NCBI RefSeq assembly: GCF_008831285.2
Contig: NW_022204536.1
Span: forward strand, 1 to 12,500
From: Nymphaea colorata
Lineage: Eukaryota > Streptophyta > Magnoliopsida > Nymphaeales > Nymphaeaceae
Reading direction: 5' to 3'
DNA: 12,500 nucleotides
The position numbers and the translations under genes were made by a program. Below, piece by piece: positions 7,606 to 12,500 of the stretch (its first letter is position 1; each line of letters begins with the position of its first letter). Below the pieces are notes generated by a model. The model ran no database searches, was not told where the DNA came from, and was given only the letters and a program-made list of their open reading frames with translations.

Positions 7606-9288
7606 TCACGCCGAGTTGGGTCTGGACCTACAAGTTGGTCCGTAACAGAAGTTTTTAGTCGCTCCGTTATCAAGCAGAATCAGGACCTTATGTCCGTTTA
7701 TCCTCCCAAATACCCTGAATGAGTTGGGCTTATTGGGATCTTGCATTGAGTGCAGAGACTCTGCCTCGGTTGGCTTTTCTTCTTTGGCGGGAGTCTCTTC
7801 AATTCGGACTTCTTTCTTTTTCTCGGCTTGTTTAGCTCGCCTCTTGATAACTATTTCCTCATCTGATGAGGACGAGCTGGTCTCATACGGCGTAGTAGAC
7901 GAATCGCTACACGAACTAGACTCGTCATCGCTTACCACCTGTACCCTGTAATACGTTGGGCACTGATGGTTCTTGTCCCACTTTCCCTCACATCTGTAGC
8001 ACAGGCCTTTCCGCCTGAACTCTTCAATCTGTTTAGGCGTGAGGTAACGCGTTGGTGGTTTTCGGCCTTGCCCTTGGTTTGGGCCTTGTGGTGGCCGATA
8101 ATCACTCCCTCTTCGGATGGGAGTTGGTTCCTTCCCTCTAAATCGAGAACCAGAGGAGTAGGAAGGTCTCCTCCTCTGCTTGTCCATCTTATGAGCCTTC
8201 TTCTCGGCTCTCTTCTCCTCTATTTGCTCCTCGTAGAGACGGGCCATGGCAAAACATTCTTCCAGCCTGTTGAAGCGGTGAATTTTCAATTCTCTCTTCA
8301 CTTCGCTTTTAAGGCCGCCTTTGAACGCTCCGATGAGGGCCTTCTCTGGCCACTGGACCATGCTAGCCAACCTCTCAAATTGACGTTGGTAGGCTGCAAC
8401 GGTTGAGGATTGGACCAGATTCTTGAGGTCCTCATCATAATCGATGAATGTTGAATCTCCGAACTGTAATTGGAGACTCGCCTTGTACTTCTCCCAAGTT
8501 GGATCTGCCGTTTTGTGATCGAACCACAAATAATGGGTTGTGGCCTCTCCTGTCATGTTCGCAGTGGCAATTTCAATCCACTCGTCTTGGGGTACACGAT
8601 GGCACAAGAAGTACCTCTCGGCCATGAATAGCCACTCCCGTAAGTGCTCCCCATTGAATTTGGGAAACTCATAACGAACGGTGGGAGTTCGCCTCTCTTC
8701 TTGAAGCTGACGTTGCGCTCTTCTAGGACGTAGAGGAGATTCGTCCTGTTCCACTTCTGAATCGTAATAGGTGCGATTCATTCTGCTGCTAGCGAACCTT
8801 TGCACTCTTGGCGTTCTATAATATTCGCTAGTGGGCTCAATGGGCTGTCGCTCTTGCGGGGGACCCATATGTAAAAGTCTGCCCCCTTCCGTACTTGTTC
8901 CGATGTGCGAGAGATTGTTCGGATCTATCTCAGTATCGGTGGGGTAGGTAGGGGCACCTAACACACCTTTGCCTTTGTTCGGACCCTGAGTGGTCCTTTC
9001 CCCTCCTGGGTTCTGGTTGGTCGCTAACTGCTTCAAAAGACCGCGAATTTCATCCATCTCATTTTGCCGCTCTCGGTTTTGTCTTTCCAATTCTCGTTTG
9101 CGGACTTGATCGGATTTGTTCATATCATTTCTCATTTGCAACAGCTCTTTTTCAATGTTCAAAATTCTGCCCATGGCATAGTTGGGAACTGGTCCCGCTT
9201 GTGTGCTTGGAGCTTCCTCAGGTTGATCGTTGAGGGGCTCCTCAAGGACAGGCTCGTCGGGATTGAACTGCTTCTTTGACTTACCCAT
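7606..9288 (-). CDS. gag: Gag-protease of element B, truncated by element A and fused to LTR codons
   Basis: A 560-codon frame from ATG at 9288. The first 547 codons are element B; the last 13 are read from the LTR of element A before a stop at 7606. Domains: charged, coiled-coil-like N-terminus (about 40-90), a basic/acidic linker, a retrotransposon Gag (capsid) domain at about 205-360 (FNGEHLREWLFMAERYF ... WPEKALIGAFKGGL), a basic Arg-rich stretch (about 358-410), a zinc knuckle with C430, C433, H441 and C443, a Ser/Asp/Glu-rich acidic stretch (about 453-478), and the protease loop with DNGAT at 540-544. Gag would form cytoplasmic particles and bind element RNA. The protease is cut three residues after its active site, so no maturation is expected from this copy. 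No internal stop or frameshift is present up to the junction. Confidence 0.92.
   Translation of the reverse strand: MGKSKKQFNPDEPVLEEPLNDQPEEAPSTQAGPVPNYAMGRILNIEKELLQMRNDMNKSDQVRKRELERQNRERQNEMDEIRGLLKQLATNQNPGGERTTQGPNKGKGVLGAPTYPTDTEIDPNNLSHIGTSTEGGRLLHMGPPQERQPIEPTSEYYRTPRVQRFASSRMNRTYYDSEVEQDESPLRPRRAQRQLQEERRTPTVRYEFPKFNGEHLREWLFMAERYFLCHRVPQDEWIEIATANMTGEATTHYLWFDHKTADPTWEKYKASLQLQFGDSTFIDYDEDLKNLVQSSTVAAYQRQFERLASMVQWPEKALIGAFKGGLKSEVKRELKIHRFNRLEECFAMARLYEEQIEEKRAEKKAHKMDKQRRRPSYSSGSRFRGKEPTPIRRGSDYRPPQGPNQGQGRKPPTRYLTPKQIEEFRRKGLCYRCEGKWDKNHQCPTYYRVQVVSDDESSSCSDSSTTPYETSSSSSDEEIVIKRRAKQAEKKKEVRIEETPAKEEKPTEAESLHSMQDPNKPNSFRVFGRINGHKVLILLDNGATKNFCYGPTCRSRPNSA
7648..7652. other. Insertion junction and predicted target-site duplication (GAAGT)
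   Basis: Element B's gag-pol resumes exactly at 7648, next to the CA end of A's LTR. Ty3/gypsy integrases usually duplicate 5 bp, so GAAGT should be repeated just left of A's 3' LTR, outside the window. Element A carries the same five bases uninterrupted at 1479-1483. Confidence 0.75.
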
Positions 9289-9897
9289 AATTGTTTAGGG
9301 CGGTTATATGTCAAAGAACTACCGAAGAAAGAAATCCTAGCTAAAATTCCAAAAAACTGACGCTGCCACTCTCAAGCGCGAAGTCGCTGTCCGACTCCTA
9401 AACTGCTGGCTGATCCCTGCCCGAAGACCTGATCTGCCGACTGACTCTGCCCTACTGCCCTACGCTGCCGCTGCCCTAGCTGCCGGTAGCGCGTTTAGAG
9501 GCAAGGGAGACGGGTTGGCCCGTCTAGTGCCGCGCTTCGCCTAAGCGCCTCGGCACTCCCACTTCGCCCACGGCCGGGCTTTTAGAAGCCTAAATCACCG
9601 CACCCTCCTGGTGCCTCGGTGACGAACCGGGAGCTCGGCTGCCCTCGGGTGCACGGAATGTACAGCCCCCTACTTGCTAAAAGTGAGCAAGCAAAGCCTT
9701 AAACACGTACGAAGACGGAAGTCGTGGGGACTCCAGAAAACTAAAATCTGCTCTAGATAACCGAAAATAGACTGACTAGATAACCAAAAGAAGTCCACTG
9801 ACACTCGGGAAATCCGAAAAGAAGACCGTCTGCACTGCCGTTGATGAAGCTTCCTCGTAGGTCTAAGTGCTCGAACCGACGGTGTTCCTCAAGATTC
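9289..9897 (-). other. 5' leader of element B between PBS and gag
   Basis: 609 nt, matching the leader of element A with no difference that I saw, including the hairpin cluster (9508-9691 here) and the ctagataacc direct repeat. No gene is apparent. Confidence 0.8.
9508..9691 (-). promoter_or_regulatory. Hairpin cluster in the gag leader, element B
   Basis: Same five stems as 3331-3514, shifted by 6177. Both bulged hairpins are conserved without change. Since the copies are nearly identical throughout, this conservation does not by itself show selection. Confidence 0.5.
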
Positions 9898-9909
9898 GCT
9901 CTGATACCA
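9898..9909 (-). promoter_or_regulatory. Primer-binding site, initiator tRNA-Met, element B
   Basis: TGGTATCAGAGC on the minus strand, two bases from the LTR end at 9912, identical in sequence and spacing to the PBS of element A. Confidence 0.95.
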
Positions 9910-9911
9910 AT

Positions 9912-12500
9912 TGTTAGGACCACACCGGTTGGCCTAAGAAAATCCGACCAATGCGATCCTAAACTTCCCAGGACCTTCTTGAGGCCTATTCTAAAAACCG
10001 AAAAACCTAGGTAATTACACAATGATCTACCCGGCCGGACAGGACCCCGGCGCAAAACCCAATAGGTAGGGAGATACACTTGTAGGTTACCCGAGTCCCA
10101 AATATTCCTAACTAAGTCTGCCTACTACAAAAACACTAACAGGGTCGTGAGGCCTTTACAATTCGCGAGCGATACAAGAGAACACTCAATCTCACTCACA
10201 AACCACGCAAACCACACTAACGTACAAACCACACCCAACAGAAGTAAATAGGGGGTCTGGCTCCTTGTGGTCGTGTCTCGGGCACAGTGCCCTCGAGGTA
10301 CCTCACGGGGGAGCTAGGCCGAAGCCAAGGCTAAAACAGAAATGCTGGAAATAAACTAATATGCTACCTACGACTGAAAGCAAATCCCGCCCGAAGCTAC
10401 AAGGGGGATAGGAGACGATACCGGCCAAGGATCGCCCTTGGCGTAGCCGGATAGGTCTCGGGGTGATGACCTGCCCCCGAGCACTGCAGCTCACAGAACA
10501 GGAAGACCGACTGAGGTGTGCCTCCACGTAGCCTGCTGCTCGGGCTGACCGCTGCCTGAAGACGCTGAAGGTAGGCCGCACGCTGGTGGACGGGTTGACT
10601 GCCGAGGTCTGGTCGCTGCTCGTTTACGGTGGCCGCTGCGCTGTTGCCGCGATGAATTCTGCGGTAGCAGCGCTAACGTCGAGCCAAGACCGCTGCTGAC
10701 ACTCGCTGGGCCTAGAGGCAGACGCGCGCCGGGAACGAGGACGCTGTCTCGAACTGCTACGGTCGTGCCGTCGAGGATGCCGGGAGCGATCGTCTGCTGT
10801 CTGGTCGAGGGTCGCCGATCAGGACGAGGTCGCCTGGCGTCTGCTGCCGATGTGCTGCTGCTGCACTGAAGAAGACGGAACAGGGCCGGAAGGGCCGCCT
10901 GGACTGCCGAGGGGGGCTGCTGTCACAGCGACAGCGCCTGCCTGCCTAACTCCGGAGTGTGGCTCGGCCACGGGCGCCGGTGGATGCCGACGAAGAGGCA
11001 GGGGCCGTTGTAAGGGCCGGCGAGCCGGCTGAACCTAATCCTAGCTAAGGCTGGGTTGGCTGGTTTCGGTTGGGCTCTACTAGGTGGTAGGTCTAGTCAA
11101 GCAGGTTCGGGTCAGGGTAGGCTCAGTCAAACAGGGTTTAGGTTCAGTCACGGGTTGACCTAGCTAATAGGTTGGTTCAGTAAGGGAGGTTAAGGTCGAG
11201 CCTAAGCTCACGGTGCTGGTCAAAGTTGACCAAGTGCGGAAGGTTCAACTAACTAGGTGGTTGACTAAATGGACCGAGTCAATGGGTCCGGGTCAAGTAG
11301 GTCAAGGGTCACTCGAGGTAGGCTCGAGTCGCTAAGGGAGGCTACCAACGAAGTGGGCTTGGTGGACTAGCTGACCTAGTTGACTAAGGCTAAGGGTCAA
11401 TGCCGATCTAGGTTGGCTCGGTAGAGGTTTAGCCTAGGTGCGGGTTCGGTGCAGGAGGTTGCCTAGTGGGTTCGGTTGACTGGGCTGGTCTTACCCAGGG
11501 AATGCACCGATGCTTGCCACGTGGCAAGACGGACGGACACGACAGAGAGAGCTAGAGAACGCTAGCTCTTAGGAATGGAGCTCGAATTCTCGCCTAAGGG
11601 TTAGGGAGAAATGCGACAAGGAAGGAGAGGAGATTGGGGGCGAAGGGCCAGGTGGCGCTCTCGTGTGAGCTCGGATGAGGCTAAGGCTGAGATGGGGACA
11701 CGTGGACCAGATCTACGGTGGAGGATTACTGCGGATCGGATCAAGAGGGAAAGGAGGAAACGGCTGAGGAAGAATAGGTAAGATGGCGCGAGGTGGAGGA
11801 GTTTCCTAAAACTAAGGAGGAAAGATCCAAGGAAATAGGAAAAGGGGATCTCGCAGGGCCTGGCTGGGGGACAAGTGGCGAGATGCGGGACCAAGGTGGG
11901 TAGCTGGCAGGTGAGGTGGCGAGTGAGGTGGCGGAGGGCTGGCTCGGATTGCGACACGTGTCAAGATGAACGCGTGAGGATCCTTGCGAGTTAGGGTTGA
12001 CGCGGTGGAGATGGCGAGGAGCTGGAAGGGGAGCGGCGGCTGCGAGATTGCTTCCTAATTCGGTGGAGCAGCTGATTGCGAGCTGATCCTGAATCGGGAC
12101 AGATGGCAGCAGCTGGGACAAGGGCACAGATGGGCGGCTGGATGATGGACAGATGTCGAAATTAAAGGCTGAGATGAAACGGAGGTGGACTTGCCGGAAA
12201 TGGCAGATGCGACGGAGGAGGAAGCTCCAATTCGCACCGGCGGCCTGAGCTAACGCTCGGAACTTAATTGACCGTAATACCCCTTTCAAAATTTTAGTTA
12301 AAACACTAGGGAAGAAGGGCAATTCGGTCCCTAACGCCGGAATCAATGGCGACCACCGGAATTAGCAGCGATGGCCGGATTCAAACAATTTTCCGGCGAG
12401 ATTCTATCTCGAGATCCAGCCGACGGAACTCGCCCCTTTTTGATATTTAGAAAGCTCTTTTCTGGGCGATTCACGGGGATCACTCCTCTTCTTCAGATCT
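9912..12500 (-). repeat. 5' LTR of element B, partial (right end outside window)
   Basis: Begins TGTTAGGACC at 9912 and runs to the window edge. It covers the equivalent of 3735-6323 of A's LTR, with two substitutions (10643 G for A at 4466; 12186 T for G at 6009). If the same length as A's LTR it would end near 13824. The TATA block and hairpin row of A's LTR correspond to sequence beyond the window. No coding gene is convincing here. Confidence 0.92.
11095..11481. promoter_or_regulatory. W-box cluster in LTR of element B
   Basis: The same twelve TTGACY hexamers as 4918-5304, shifted by 6177 and unchanged. The palindromic G-box follows at 11513-11528, and the other two CACGTG cores lie at 11699-11704 and within 11953-11962. 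Confidence 0.5.

Larger units (their letters stand above)
1..7647 (-). mobile_element. Ty3/gypsy LTR retrotransposon, element A (3' part outside window)
   Basis: The element reads right to left: 5' LTR (7647-3735), two spacer bases, tRNA-iMet PBS (3732-3721), leader, then one gag-pol frame from 3111. Protease precedes RT and RNase H. Integrase is not seen before the window ends; the RT and Gag motifs, rather than integrase order, give the Ty3/gypsy assignment. The integrase, polypurine tract and 3' LTR should lie left of position 1. Its right end is fixed by comparison with element B: sequence foreign to gag-pol stops at 7647 in CA, and B's interrupted gag-pol resumes at 7648. A is therefore the younger element, inserted into B. 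I could not settle the lineage. The RT region ([20 protein letters not shown]) looks chromovirus-like rather than Tat/Ogre or Tekay/Del, but this is recollection of family patterns, not an alignment. Confidence 0.93.
3735..7647 (-). repeat. Complete 5' LTR of element A, 3913 bp
   Basis: The LTR begins TGTTAGGACC at 3735 and ends GGTCCGTAACA at 7647. The ends are near-perfect inverted repeats (TGTTA-GGACC against TGTTACGGACC on the other strand) with canonical TG...CA termini. The low end abuts the PBS; the high end abuts interrupted gag-pol of element B. No protein-coding gene is convincing inside it: the longer sense frames (for example 5564-6169 and 5424-5780) begin at TTG or GTG and are Ser/Pro-rich. 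It holds, in sense order, a hairpin row, a TATA and CT-rich promoter-like block, a splice donor, G-boxes, a W-box cluster, and a GC-rich stretch before the PBS. Positions 3735-6323 match 9912-12500 with two differences (4466 A/G, 6009 G/T). At 3.9 kb it is long for the family that the RT suggests. Confidence 0.93.
7648..12500 (-). mobile_element. Ty3/gypsy LTR retrotransposon, element B, interrupted by element A
   Basis: A second copy of the same family in the same orientation: 5' LTR from beyond 12500 down to 9912, PBS at 9909-9898, leader, and an intact Gag frame from 9288 to the junction at 7648. It matches element A at a constant shift of 6177 for 2326-6323 with two substitutions. The shift falls to 6169 by position 1479 because of the indels in A. 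The protease beyond the DNGAT loop, RT, RNase H, integrase and 3' LTR are displaced past element A, left of the window. Confidence 0.93.

Noticed and set aside
7966-8406. 146-codon plus-strand frame opposite gag of element B
   Set aside because: A shadow of the Gag frame on the opposite strand; its hydrophobic look is the complement of the Arg/Glu-rich Gag coding sequence.
1-12500. Segmental duplication or tandem repeat of a 6.2-kb unit
   Set aside because: The 6177-bp shift alone suggests a tandem repeat, but 6324-7647 ends in an LTR terminus exactly at a protease-coding site that is uninterrupted in the other copy, which is better explained by insertion of one element into the other.

Overview
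The window is repetitive nuclear DNA of a land plant. It is made of two copies, in the same orientation, of one Ty3/gypsy LTR retrotransposon family, both read on the minus strand. The plant call rests on three things: a 12-nt primer-binding site for initiator tRNA-Met (TGGTATCAGAGC) two bases inside the LTR; a plant-type Gag zinc knuckle (CYRC...KW...HQC); and an RT with the plant-gypsy signatures [19 protein letters not shown] and FFDDIL. I see no host gene, tRNA, rRNA or CRISPR array, and I cannot name the species.

Layout in plus coordinates (the elements read right to left). Element A covers 1-7647 and is cut by the window start: RNase H start (1 to about 312), RT (about 310-1030), protease (about 1145-1560), Gag up to its ATG at 3111, a structured leader (3112-3720), PBS (3721-3732) and a complete 5' LTR of 3913 bp (3735-7647). 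Element B covers 7648-12500: the protease active-site loop and Gag (7648-9288), leader (9289-9897), PBS (9898-9909) and the first 2589 bp of its 5' LTR (9912-12500, cut by the window end).

The two are related by nesting. A inserted into B three codons after the protease DNGAT motif. The junction can be placed to the base: A's LTR ends ...GTAACA at 7647, and similarity to the uninterrupted gag-pol of A starts at 7648 (GAAGT). B's Gag-protease frame now runs 13 codons into A's LTR and stops. B's remaining pol and 3' LTR should lie beyond the left edge, past A.

The copies are almost identical over 2326-6323 versus 8503-12500 (I found two substitutions and no indels), so they diverged very recently. 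By contrast, 1479-2326 of A differs from B by ten single-base indels and no substitutions, and the rest of A's pol is broken at similar density. That pattern looks more like uncorrected read error than decay.

The 3.9-kb LTR is the most interesting part. It has a promoter-like block with a TATA box, a CT-rich stretch and a consensus splice donor; a dense cluster of 12 W-box hexamers; three CACGTG G-boxes, one in a perfect 16-nt palindrome; and a row of four hairpins near its 5' end. The leader adds two bulged hairpins of the same architecture. Together these suggest, by inference only, a stress-inducible and perhaps spliced retrotransposon transcript.
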